Of a DNA stretch of 64,000 bases, positions 29,049 through 40,117 are shown one piece after another. A program made the translations under genes and the position numbers. Numbering within the stretch: position 1 is the first letter of the stretch; each line of letters begins with the position of its first letter. The DNA lies in contig RZYC01000015.1 in the NCBI GenBank assembly GCA_009930475.1, positions 1 through 64,000 of the forward strand. Reading direction: 5' to 3'. This DNA is from Spartobacteria bacterium. GTDB taxonomy: Bacteria > Verrucomicrobiota > Kiritimatiellia > RZYC01. The notes under the pieces were generated by a model that worked only from the letters and a program-made list of their open reading frames with translations, did not search any database and had not been told where the DNA came from.

Positions 29049-32000
29049 TTATATCATATGGACATCGCGCTGCGGGAACGGAATGACAATGCCGTTTGCA
29101 TTGAATTGCTCATGAATCGCTGTGTTGAGCTGTGTAATGGTTTCCAGGCGATTGTCCATGGATGGAATGTAGGCGCGTAGAATAAGGTTGAGCGAACTGT
29201 CACCGAATCCATCAAAATGCACCATCCATTTTGGATCACGCAAAATATTCTTGTTCGCTTCACAAATGCTCGAAAGAATGGCTAAAGCACGGGAAACATC
29301 GGATCCATACGCGATGCCCACGTTGATCACGACCCTGTTCACGGTGTCCGACAGAGTCCAGTTCAGTACCCGTCCGGTGATAAATTCTTTATTGGGTATG
29401 AGTTGTTCCTGGCGCTCCCAGTTTACCACGGTGGTGGCCCGCATCCGCACGCGGGAAACGATACCGGTCGTATCACCGATGGTTATGATATCCCCCACGC
29501 GAACCGGTCGTTCAAACAGGATTAGAATACCGCAAATGAAGTTGGCCACGACTTCCTGAAGACCAAAGCCAATACCAACCGAAAGAGCGGCCACCAGCCA
29601 TTGAATATTCTCCCAGCGAAAGCCGAGCGCACCGGCACTGAATATAATCCCCGTCATGACGATGGCATACTGCGTCAGCTTGGTGATCGCATATCGTGCC
29701 CCGGCATCGAAATGAACGCTTTGAAGCAGCAGCAGCTCAATCAGTCCCGGCAGATTAGATACCGCAATAATGGTCAAAACAATGGTAATAACCAGTGATG
29801 CGATATCCCCCAGCGTAAGTACCGACTGTTCGCCGCCACTGATAAATGAAGTCAATGAAACAGGCAGCCTAGCTTCATCAAGATAGTTGAAAAGCGGAAG
29901 GGCATTGATCCAGATCGACCAGATCCCGATAATCGCGCCAAAAATCATTCCCGTCCGTATCAGCCGTTTCGCTTTATCTCCTAAATGTCCGAAATCAATG
30001 GGCGGAATATCCACGGACAAATCCTGCCGGTTATCCGACTTTTCTTCGCTGCGACTGCGTTCGGCTCGCGATTCTTCAAGTCGCCGGACTGCATCGCGAT
30101 AGCGAAGCCGTCGCTCGACCAGCATGAGCCAGCGAATCAGCATATCCCGCACAATCAACAGGCTGAACATGAACAGAACCGAGAGAAAGGCCCGCTGCGT
30201 CAACTGGACAGACGCGTATCCATATCCCATGCCCGCAATGATCGCTAAAACAGCAGGTACACAGGCTGCAATGGGAAGCCAAAGCATGGCCCAGTGCTTT
30301 TCATTCGTTGCAATACAATGCCGCTGAAATTCCTGACGGATCACACTCCGTTTTCTTAAAAGCCGATATGAAAACGCCGTTGTCAGCAGCATCAGCAGCG
30401 TAAAAGCGACGCGGCCATCGCCTTCTTCGTCCATCCCCAAAGTGCTTTGTACATTGAAAGCAATGATAAATACGAGAGGAACCGCTCCAAATGAAAAAAG
30501 ATAAAGCTCTCGGCTGAAGGCAGCCAGCGTGGCCCGGGCCCAGCCAAAATGAAGTTCCGCAAGACCATTCGGGCAAACAGTCTGACGCAGCAGCGAAATC
30601 ATAGCCAGCAGAGCGGATGCAGAGAGCAGTCCTTGCGCACATCCCTGAATAAGTATGGATGTATCTGTAACTGTGCTCTTGAGCGACAGAGCAAATGTTC
30701 TGATCAAAAGCGGAATCGGAAGAGCAAAAACACAGGTGTAAAAGAGCGTTTCGAGGGTATAAGCAAAGGAATCCGTACGGATTTTTCCGATACGCAATAC
30801 AATGTAATCCATGCGTTTGCGCATCGCAGGCCGCAGCATAAAGGCGATGAGTGTACCCAGTGCAGCCAACAATGTGGGATAGGGAGAATCATGAGCCACC
30901 ATCATGATATCATTACGTAGCCGATGCTTATCACGCTGTATGTTTTCAATGAGATTTTTTGCTGCCAGAGGAAATGCCGTGAAGAATATCCGAAAAGTCA
31001 AGTGGGGCATGGTCGGCGTGATCATCAGCCATTCATCCAGCTGGTTACGGAAGGCTTCCGACTGAGCGATCAACTTATTTTCCGTCATCTGGATTACAGA
31101 CTGCTTTGAAATATAGCTGCCTAACACCGTATAAAGTTCCGTCAGGTTCTGTTTACGCGTTTCCAGGAGATTTGTGACCTGTTCGCGCACTTCATCAATC
31201 CCCGTTGCGTCCGTCGGAAGGCTCTGCATCACCGCACTGACGGCACTTTTTAGATTGGCGAGTTTACTACGTTCCGCATCCACATCCAGCTGCCTGTTGG
31301 CGGCCTCACTGATCAGTGACTGCCGTCTTGTAAAGGCAATGCGGTATTTGGGCCTTGCAGGTAATTCTGCACGCCGACGCATCAGCAGCAGTCCGATGCT
31401 TTCAGTCGGTCCAACGATATCAAAGCGCTGCTTCATGCTCTCTGCGTCGGACTGCTGATTTTTGAGCGACTGCTCGGCTTGTTCTAAACGTGCCGCAGCT
31501 TCGGCATCCAGCGTGTAATATTTCTTCAATTCATCGTTCAACGCCAAGTTTCGTTCGGCCAGTTCGCGAAGAATGACTGGGCCGCCTGCCACATCACGTT
31601 TCTGCTGTTCTGCCGCCGCACGCGACTGCTTTACTTCCGCCGAGAGCCGATCATCGAGCAGCGCACTCCAAAGGACGCGTTTTTTCCGATAACGTGCCAC
31701 CTTGGCCACGGCAACATCGCGTTGAAGCGTTTGCAGCCGGTTCAGCACATCGTATTCGCGTGAAAGTAGATCATAGTAATCGATTTCACTGGCATAAAGT
31801 AACCGGCCGGCCAGAAAACTCTGACGTTGCGAGGGATTTTGAAAAGCCCCCTGCTCTACCGTTGCGTTCATTTCAGCTTCCAGCCCATCGAGCTTTTTGC
31901 GGCTTTCCGTGATCATTTCCTTTATCTTAGCCGAATTCTGCAACGGAGAACTCAGGGCATCGGATGCGGTCTTTAACGCCTGTTCCGCAGCAGCAATTCT

Positions 32001-32462
32001 TTCTGCATTTTCTTTCAGTGCAAGGCGCAGTGCCGGGACATCATTGGTTGCAGCTGAATCGGGCAGTACAGCCTCGGTACTGTTCAGCAGCTGCATCTCC
32101 GCCTGTTCCTTGGCCATCAATTCAGGGGCGGATGCCACGTAGGCCCGAAGTGCTTCGGTCATTGCCGCCATGCGCTGGGCCTCACGACGTAAACTGATGG
32201 TGCGGTCGATGCGTTCTAAGGTTTTTTTGGCATTTTCATCGGTGGCCGCCAGCACTTCCGTGTCTTTGCGCAACAACTGCAGCTCTTCGATAGAAAAGAG
32301 CGTTTCTGCGGGGGCCAACGGTGCTTCTTTTACGATTACAGCAGGTACGGCATTGGACTCGACGTCATCAATGGCCCGCTCGGTGATATTCGATCCCTCG
32401 GCCCACGTCCCGCCTGCCCCCAAAAGACCGAGCAGTAGAAAAAAAATACACAAAACCCGCAT
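29049..32462 (-). CDS. MscK/KefA-like large mechanosensitive channel
   Basis: 1137 residues. A signal peptide (1-21) is followed by a long periplasmic helical/coiled-coil region (about 40-500, rich in E, K, Q, R and A). A block of about eight TM segments (about 540-920) leads to a C-terminal MscS module with 'AALSVGIGFGLQEVVANFIC', ERPVRVGDIITIGDTTG and 'LIPNKEFITGRVLNWTLSD'. This matches the MscK/MscM architecture, channels gated by tension and sometimes by ions. The start has AGGAG at 8 bases, directly after a hairpin (32477-32498). tex lies upstream, 67 bases away, on the same strand. Confidence 0.93.
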   Translation of the reverse strand: MRVLCIFFLLLGLLGAGGTWAEGSNITERAIDDVESNAVPAVIVKEAPLAPAETLFSIEELQLLRKDTEVLAATDENAKKTLERIDRTISLRREAQRMAAMTEALRAYVASAPELMAKEQAEMQLLNSTEAVLPDSAATNDVPALRLALKENAERIAAAEQALKTASDALSSPLQNSAKIKEMITESRKKLDGLEAEMNATVEQGAFQNPSQRQSFLAGRLLYASEIDYYDLLSREYDVLNRLQTLQRDVAVAKVARYRKKRVLWSALLDDRLSAEVKQSRAAAEQQKRDVAGGPVILRELAERNLALNDELKKYYTLDAEAAARLEQAEQSLKNQQSDAESMKQRFDIVGPTESIGLLLMRRRAELPARPKYRIAFTRRQSLISEAANRQLDVDAERSKLANLKSAVSAVMQSLPTDATGIDEVREQVTNLLETRKQNLTELYTVLGSYISKQSVIQMTENKLIAQSEAFRNQLDEWLMITPTMPHLTFRIFFTAFPLAAKNLIENIQRDKHRLRNDIMMVAHDSPYPTLLAALGTLIAFMLRPAMRKRMDYIVLRIGKIRTDSFAYTLETLFYTCVFALPIPLLIRTFALSLKSTVTDTSILIQGCAQGLLSASALLAMISLLRQTVCPNGLAELHFGWARATLAAFSRELYLFSFGAVPLVFIIAFNVQSTLGMDEEGDGRVAFTLLMLLTTAFSYRLLRKRSVIRQEFQRHCIATNEKHWAMLWLPIAACVPAVLAIIAGMGYGYASVQLTQRAFLSVLFMFSLLIVRDMLIRWLMLVERRLRYRDAVRRLEESRAERSRSEEKSDNRQDLSVDIPPIDFGHLGDKAKRLIRTGMIFGAIIGIWSIWINALPLFNYLDEARLPVSLTSFISGGEQSVLTLGDIASLVITIVLTIIAVSNLPGLIELLLLQSVHFDAGARYAITKLTQYAIVMTGIIFSAGALGFRWENIQWLVAALSVGIGFGLQEVVANFICGILILFERPVRVGDIITIGDTTGIVSRVRMRATTVVNWERQEQLIPNKEFITGRVLNWTLSDTVNRVVINVGIAYGSDVSRALAILSSICEANKNILRDPKWMVHFDGFGDSSLNLILRAYIPSMDNRLETITQLNTAIHEQFNANGIVIPFPQRDVHMI

Positions 32463-32476
32463 ATGTTTTCTCCTGT

Positions 32477-32498
32477 GATCGTCCCTTTATGGACGATC
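32477..32498 (-). other. Perfect 8-bp hairpin directly before the MscK-like ribosome site
   Basis: GATCGTCC (8 bases) pairs with GGACGATC around a 6-base loop, between the tex stop and the AGGAG site of the channel gene. No U-tract follows on the minus strand, so it is not a clear terminator; it could be a regulator site, a processing site or a translation-control stem. Confidence 0.5.
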
Positions 32499-32529
32499 AA
32501 CCTTTATCCCCGCCCGAATGCGACAGGCA

Positions 32530-34908
32530 CTATAAATCGGCGAATGGATTGATATTGAATCCACTGCCAGCCGAGCCGCTCGACCGGGGTTTGTCATTCT
32601 TTTTGTTATTACGCTGAGGCCGATTTTTCTTCGCATTTCTCGATGCCTGCTGCGGTGCTCTGCGACGCGTTTCCTGCTGCGGATTCCCGGTCGGCATGCG
32701 CCGGTCTTCGTTCCGCGTTGCTGCTTCAGCAGAAGCCGCAGTTTTGGCCGACAACGCAATACGTTTGCGTTCCTTATCCACATCCATGACCAGAACCTTG
32801 ATCTTATCGCCCGCACGGGCAATGGTCGAGGGATCTGCTACAAACTTATTGGACAGCTGTGAAATATGAACCAAGCCGTCCTGATGCACGCCCACATCCA
32901 CAAAGACACCGAAGGCGGTCACATTGGTCACCACACCTTCTAATTCCATATCGACCTGCAAATCATCAATGCTGCGCACATCATCGCGAAAGGCGGGCAT
33001 TTCGAACTGGCTGCGGGGATCTCTTCCCGGCTTAACCAATTCCTGTAAAATATCTTTCAGGGTATATTCCCCGACCTCGTCAGACAAATACTTCTGACTA
33101 TCAATTTTTTTCACGGCTTCAGGCTGGCCAATTAGATCGTTCACGGTCATCCCGAGATCGGCCGCCATGGCTTCCACCAGCGTATAGCGCTCTGGATGCA
33201 CAGCAGAAGCATCCAACGGATAGGCGGCCTGCCTGATCCGCAGGAATCCGGCGCATTGTTCAAATGTTTTAGCTCCCAGCCCGCTTACTTTTAACAGTTC
33301 ATTGCGGTTCTTAAACAGTCCGTTGCGTTCTCTGTGAGCCACAATGGAGGTCGCGACCCGAGAGGACAGTCCGGCCACGCGAGACAGCAGGGATGCACTG
33401 GCCGTATTTAAATCCACACCCACACGGTTCACACAGCTGACAACCACGTCGTTCAGCCGCTGCTGCAACATCGGTTGCGATACATCATGCTGATACTGAC
33501 CCACTCCAATAGATTTGGGATCCACTTTTACCAGTTCTGCCAGTGGATCCTGCAGGCGCCGCGCAATGGAAATCGCGCCGCGCACCGTTAAATCCAAATC
33601 AGGAAATTCAGCGCGGGCAATATCCGAAGCACTGTAGACACTGGCACCACTTTCACTTACCTGCACCACTATGGCTTCTGGAGCCGCTGGAGCCGCTTTC
33701 AGGGTATCACGCACAAACTGCTCCGACTCGCGCCCAGCCGTGCCGTTGCCGATCGCAATCGCCTTTGGCGTGTACTTTTCAACCAATGCCACGACATCCT
33801 TGGCGGCCTGCTCTTTTTCCGCTTCCGACTTGGTCAGGTAAATGGTTTTGTTTTCCACGAAGCGCCCGGTACCATCAACCACAGCGCATTTACAGCCCGT
33901 GCGCAGCCCGGGATCAATCCCGATGACCGTTTCAGCTCCCAGCGGCGCAGCCATCAGCAAATCATGTAGATTATTTGCAAATATTTCCACAGCATAGCGA
34001 TCCGATCGTTCTTTTAATTCCAGTGAAACATCAATTTCTGCACTGGGAGAAATCAGCCGCTTGTAGGCATCCTGCGCCGCTTTCTGCATAAATAGTGCTC
34101 CAGCCGATTCGCCCATGATGCCCAGCATCGAGAGCATGTGCTCCAGAACGGCCTCGGAATCTACACTCAGACGCCGACGCAGAACGCCATCTTTTTCTCC
34201 GCGTCGAATCGCAAGATAGCGATGGGAGGGAATGGTCGCGACGGATTCGCTGTAATCATAATACTGTTCAAATTTAGTGGGCTGCTGCGTTTTATCTTTA
34301 ATGGCCTCGCTGACAATTTTCCCCATAGAGGCCAAGGTGTTTCGTACATACGCACGGATATCCCCTTTTTCTGCAATCTGTTCCGCCACGATATCCATGG
34401 CGCCTGCCAGCGCGGCAGCAGCATCGGCGACGCCTTGTTCCTCTGAAATATAGACTTTTGCAACTTCTTCGGGATGAATGGACTGCCATTGCTGCATGAT
34501 GCTCTCAGCCAGCGGTTCCAACCCCTTTTCGCGTGCCATCGCGGCCCGCGTACGACGTTTCGGTTTATAGGGCAGATATAAATCTTCCATCTCCGTTTTG
34601 TCGGTACAGGCCAAAATTTTTGACTGTAGTTCCGGCGTGAGCTTCCCCTGCCCCTCAATGGTATTCAAAACCGTTGCGCGACGTTCATCCAATCCCGTGT
34701 AATAGGCATCCTGCTCCTGAATACGCTGGATCTGCACTTCGTCCAAATTCCCCGTCAACTCTTTACGATAACGGGCTATAAAAGGAACGGTTGCGCCGTC
34801 ATGCATCAACTGACGCACTGCCTGAACCTGATTCCGTCCAATCTTCAGTTCTCCTGCAATGCGCTGAACACTGTCATAGCTTGCCGACCATTTACTCGCT
34901 GATTCCAT
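32530..34908 (-). CDS. tex: Tex-family S1 RNA-binding protein
   Basis: 792 residues with the Tex layout. The N-terminal helical part includes ATVPFIARYRKELTGNLDE. The YqgF/RNase H-like domain has ETVIGIDPGLRTGCKCAVVD, followed by 'AIAIGNGTAGRESEQFVRD'. Helix-hairpin-helix motifs ('DLNTASASLLSRVAGLS', 'LLKVSGLGAKTFEQCAGFLR') come next, then an S1 domain (about 640-710, 'GVVTNVTAFGVFVDVGVHQD'). A basic low-complexity tail rich in R, K, N and Q extends the C-terminus. Tex is a conserved factor tied to transcription and RNA turnover. The start at 34908 has AAGGA at six bases; the longer frame to 34986 is not favoured. Confidence 0.95.
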   Translation of the reverse strand: MESASKWSASYDSVQRIAGELKIGRNQVQAVRQLMHDGATVPFIARYRKELTGNLDEVQIQRIQEQDAYYTGLDERRATVLNTIEGQGKLTPELQSKILACTDKTEMEDLYLPYKPKRRTRAAMAREKGLEPLAESIMQQWQSIHPEEVAKVYISEEQGVADAAAALAGAMDIVAEQIAEKGDIRAYVRNTLASMGKIVSEAIKDKTQQPTKFEQYYDYSESVATIPSHRYLAIRRGEKDGVLRRRLSVDSEAVLEHMLSMLGIMGESAGALFMQKAAQDAYKRLISPSAEIDVSLELKERSDRYAVEIFANNLHDLLMAAPLGAETVIGIDPGLRTGCKCAVVDGTGRFVENKTIYLTKSEAEKEQAAKDVVALVEKYTPKAIAIGNGTAGRESEQFVRDTLKAAPAAPEAIVVQVSESGASVYSASDIARAEFPDLDLTVRGAISIARRLQDPLAELVKVDPKSIGVGQYQHDVSQPMLQQRLNDVVVSCVNRVGVDLNTASASLLSRVAGLSSRVATSIVAHRERNGLFKNRNELLKVSGLGAKTFEQCAGFLRIRQAAYPLDASAVHPERYTLVEAMAADLGMTVNDLIGQPEAVKKIDSQKYLSDEVGEYTLKDILQELVKPGRDPRSQFEMPAFRDDVRSIDDLQVDMELEGVVTNVTAFGVFVDVGVHQDGLVHISQLSNKFVADPSTIARAGDKIKVLVMDVDKERKRIALSAKTAASAEAATRNEDRRMPTGNPQQETRRRAPQQASRNAKKNRPQRNNKKNDKPRSSGSAGSGFNINPFADL

Positions 34909-35034
34909 AGTATTCCTTACAATATGATCTTTTTTCTTGTCCGCCTGAAATGCCTGCCCGCAAAAGGTATCGCACACAAATTGCAACGATGCGCAAATTT
35001 CCTGCTGTCTGCAAGTTGAAAAATCACCTTTGCG

Positions 35035-36432
35035 TCACTGGTTATTCCCCGCCGCTCCCTGCGCATCTGACGGAACTGTTCCGCCGTTTTGTTCGACTTC
35101 AGCCGACTTTGCACTCTTTTCCGTAACCATTTTTCGGATATCGTTAAAGGAAAGGAAGACAAACAGGCTGATAAGCAGGATGGCAAAGACCGTCGATATC
35201 CATTCAACAGATTTTTTATGCAGCTTGCGGCGAGTGACCACCTCAATAAAGGCAAAAACGATGTGCCCGCCGTCCAGAATGGGGATGGGCAGCAGATTGA
35301 TGATTGCCAGGTTCACATTAAGCATGCCGATCATCCATAGAGCCAGCAGCATACTGGTGTCCACAGCCATCCAAATCATTTGAAGAATACGCGGCGGGCC
35401 GCCAATGGCTCCTGCGGCATGTCTGGCTTCGCTGGGGGTTACCAGTGCACGCAGCAAACGAAATACCGGACTGGCCCACGCCACCATCTGGTCTACCGGC
35501 CGTTTGGACATGTCCATTTGGTTAAATTCGATGCCAATCAGGGCGCGGTCAAGCTGGGCATCGTATTGAGGGGTTACATCAAATGTCAGTTTCTCGCGAT
35601 CCCGGATGACCTCGACAGACGTGGGCTGATCCCGATATTCGTCAACCAGTCCGATGAGCTGCGGAACACTGTAAATCGGCTGTCCTGCAAACTGTGTCAC
35701 GATATCACGTGCCTTTAATCCGGCACGATCGGCGCTCTTTCCCGCTGACACACCGATAATCAGGCAGGGAATCTGTTTATCAATGCCCGGGATGTATCGG
35801 CCGCCGCCGACAGGGAAAGGTTCTGATTCAAGCAGCAAGGTGCGTTCTTCCCCGGCAGGCGAACGAACCAGCACGGAGATATCATCTTTGAGCGCCGCTT
35901 CATAGATGAGCTGATCCCAGCGCGATACATCAGATCCATCAATGGCTAAAATCCTGTCTCCGGCACGCAGTCCTGCTTCATACGCGGGCGCATTGGTGGC
36001 AACATATCCGACCACGGCTGTCTCACTGAAGGACAGGGAGTCGCTTTTTAAATAGATGCCCCAGGCAATGACAAAGGCCAATACCACGTTGCAAAAAGCT
36101 CCTGCAAACGCGACGGGGATTTTTTTCCATGCAGCGATATCTGGCAGATCGCGTGTATTGCCTTCCGCATCCACCGCGCCGCCGCCCGGATCAAGCTGAG
36201 GCAGTGCCACGTAACCGCCGAAGGGCAGAATCCCGATTTTATAAACAATCCCTTTAACTTTTTTCTTCCAGACCGCCGGGCCGAAACCGATAGAAAACGT
36301 ATCGATGACCAACCCTAACCGGCGGGCCGTCAGAAAATGCCCCAGTTCATGGACAAAAATGGTGACGCCGAACAGCAGCATCACTAGAAATACATTCAGA
36401 ATAATCGATCCCATAGAGGAAAATAAGGTCAT
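35035..36432 (-). CDS. rseP: RIP metalloprotease RseP (site-2 protease)
   Basis: 465 residues. RseP cuts anti-sigma factors and remnant signal peptides within the inner membrane. The zinc site is His28-Glu29-x-x-His32 in FVHELGHFLTARRLG, with the second metal ligand in NLLPIPILDGGHIVF near the C-terminus. Two PDZ domains lie between ('APAYEAGLRAGDRILAIDGS' and 'ADRAGLKARDIVTQFAG'). A GGAG lies nine bases before the ATG. It is downstream of cdsA, as in many bacteria, but dxr, which often separates the two, is absent here. Confidence 0.95.
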   Translation of the reverse strand: MTLFSSMGSIILNVFLVMLLFGVTIFVHELGHFLTARRLGLVIDTFSIGFGPAVWKKKVKGIVYKIGILPFGGYVALPQLDPGGGAVDAEGNTRDLPDIAAWKKIPVAFAGAFCNVVLAFVIAWGIYLKSDSLSFSETAVVGYVATNAPAYEAGLRAGDRILAIDGSDVSRWDQLIYEAALKDDISVLVRSPAGEERTLLLESEPFPVGGGRYIPGIDKQIPCLIIGVSAGKSADRAGLKARDIVTQFAGQPIYSVPQLIGLVDEYRDQPTSVEVIRDREKLTFDVTPQYDAQLDRALIGIEFNQMDMSKRPVDQMVAWASPVFRLLRALVTPSEARHAAGAIGGPPRILQMIWMAVDTSMLLALWMIGMLNVNLAIINLLPIPILDGGHIVFAFIEVVTRRKLHKKSVEWISTVFAILLISLFVFLSFNDIRKMVTEKSAKSAEVEQNGGTVPSDAQGAAGNNQ

Positions 36433-36472
36433 TTAATCAGCTCCGTTATGAATAAGAAGATCATGCGCAACG

Positions 36473-37336
36473 CTAAGGCATGATATCAAGAAATAGTTTC
36501 GCATAGGCATACATTACCGGAGCAGCAAAAATCGGACTGTCCAGCACATCGAGAAATCCACCCATTCCCCGAATAATTTTACCTGAATCTTTTTTACCGG
36601 CCGCGCGTTTCAGCAACGATTCCGCCAGATCCCCCACCACACCGGCCAGCGATAGGATTACCCCAAGAAACAGCGCATCATACCATTCAATCCGTACAAC
36701 ACCTAAGTCACCGCCGCAAATCCCAAAAACAATGAAACTTACCGCCACCGCTGTGACAACACCGCCTGCCAGTCCTTCCCATGTTTTCGCCGGCGAAATG
36801 CGAGGGATCATTTTATGTTTTCCTATGGCACAACCGATGAAATACGCCCCTGCATCCGTCCATTTGACGACCAGCAGCATGTACATGACCAGCAGACGTC
36901 CTTCGCGCGGCCACCAGTCCACCCACAGCCGCGGCAAAAAGGAAAACAGAAAGCCGACGTATACGATGCCGGTGAACGTTCCGCCCAGCGTATCCAGAAT
37001 GCGATCGTTCTCTTTATCACACAGCGCCCGCATAATCAGGCCAAGGATCAGCAAACTCATGGGAATGACGCTCCACGAATCAGGCAGGCAGTATCGTGCA
37101 GAAATCCACACATAGACCGACATCACCACCGCGCACAGCGTCCCGAAAATCCGATAACTGCGAATGCCCGCTGCATCCATAAACGAATAAAACTCGATCA
37201 TGGCCACACCGGTCAGCACCGCAAAGATAGTCATGATCAACCAGTCCGGCCCCCAGACCGTCGCACTGACAAGACCGATAACAATAACCAATGCACTGAG
37301 CAGTCTTTTTCCCAAAGCCGTATGCACGCTATGCAA
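36473..37336 (-). CDS. cdsA: Phosphatidate cytidylyltransferase
   Basis: CdsA makes CDP-diacylglycerol from phosphatidic acid and CTP for phospholipid synthesis. The 287-residue protein has about eight TM segments, ISPAKTWEGLAGG in the middle, and the family signature near the C-terminus as GDLAESLLKRAAGKKDSGK followed by 'GMGGFLDVLDS'. The start ATG is 8 bases past the uppS stop, so it is co-transcribed with uppS and purA upstream. Confidence 0.96.
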   Translation of the reverse strand: MHSVHTALGKRLLSALVIVIGLVSATVWGPDWLIMTIFAVLTGVAMIEFYSFMDAAGIRSYRIFGTLCAVVMSVYVWISARYCLPDSWSVIPMSLLILGLIMRALCDKENDRILDTLGGTFTGIVYVGFLFSFLPRLWVDWWPREGRLLVMYMLLVVKWTDAGAYFIGCAIGKHKMIPRISPAKTWEGLAGGVVTAVAVSFIVFGICGGDLGVVRIEWYDALFLGVILSLAGVVGDLAESLLKRAAGKKDSGKIIRGMGGFLDVLDSPIFAAPVMYAYAKLFLDIMP

Positions 37337-37344
37337 CTCCCTGT

Positions 37345-39359
<2,015 letters not shown>

Positions 39360-39451
39360 TCAGAACGCATCAAAAATATTGCGCGTAAAGTAGCCCACTG
39401 ATGGTAGCCGGTCAACGGTAAACACCATCAGATTGCGTTTCTATCCCTCAA

Positions 39452-40000
39452 TCAGCCTTTCCATCCATAAAGATAGACAAGCAGGCCCGCCTGCACCATC
39501 ACGATCAACCAATAAACAATCTGAAAAGAACGCTTAATCGTCTTGTGCCGGAAGATCTTCTGCCCTGCAAAGGCGGCCGGCGATCCGCCCGCAAAGGCCA
39601 TGCCGTGCAGTATCCATTCAGGAATCCGCACAACCTTCTTTCCTGCAATGAGTTTGTCATAGCCGTAAAAGACCAGCGTCATTACATTGATCGCAATCAG
39701 ATAGGAAAGAATCCGCCCCAACCCGCTGAAAATAAGCCCCGCAGTCAAAGCCGCCACGCAAATCAGTGCCGTCATTCCATAGATATAACTCGGTTTTTTC
39801 TGCTTCGATCCCGGCACCACGTTGCTTGCAGCCAAACCGCGCTCCGTCGTCACCACATCAAACTGAACCCGTTGACCGACACGTAACCGCTCCCGGTTTT
39901 TCACAGCACTGATATGCACAAATAAATCATCTTTGAGAGCGGTTGAGCGAATAAAACCAAATCCACGCCCGCCATTGAACTTTACAATGACTCCATCCAT
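39452..40000 (-). CDS. Cold-shock-domain / DUF1294 membrane protein
   Basis: 182 residues. The first 65 form a cold-shock domain: MDGVIVKFNGGRGFGFIRS has an RNP-1-like KGFGFI equivalent, and 'DDLFVHISAVKNRERL' the RNP-2-like part. A membrane region follows with about four helices and the DUF1294 signature: 'YGYDKLIAGKKVVRIPEWIL' and 'GGSPAAFAGQKIFRHK'. CSD-DUF1294 fusions are widespread, but the function of the membrane part is unknown. The ATG at 40000 has AAGGAG at seven bases. A longer frame to 40081 reads through the palindromic repeats and is rejected. Confidence 0.9.
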   Translation of the reverse strand: MDGVIVKFNGGRGFGFIRSTALKDDLFVHISAVKNRERLRVGQRVQFDVVTTERGLAASNVVPGSKQKKPSYIYGMTALICVAALTAGLIFSGLGRILSYLIAINVMTLVFYGYDKLIAGKKVVRIPEWILHGMAFAGGSPAAFAGQKIFRHKTIKRSFQIVYWLIVMVQAGLLVYLYGWKG

Positions 40001-40020
40001 AATTTTTCTCCTTAAAAAAA

Positions 40021-40100
40021 AGTTCCAATCATTGGAACTTTTTCGTTGCTCCTCTTCCAATGACTGGAACTTTTCTGACACAATTTTCCAATCATTGGAA
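40021..40100. repeat. Array of three TTCCAATSATTGGAA palindromes
   Basis: AGTTCCAATCATTGGAACT (40021-40039, perfect), TTCCAATGACTGGAA (40055-40069, one mismatch) and TTCCAATCATTGGAA (40086-40100, perfect). Centres are 32 and 31 bases apart, about three helical turns, the same spacing as at 5219-5266. The array fills the gap between the RNA methyltransferase gene and the start of the CSD-DUF1294 gene. Confidence 0.9.
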
Positions 40101-40117
40101 GTTTTTCCATAAAAAGT

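Noticed and set aside
40001-40081. Extension of the CSD-DUF1294 protein through the palindromes
   Set aside because: Same artefact; AAGGAG before 40000 and the cold-shock domain start settle the choice.
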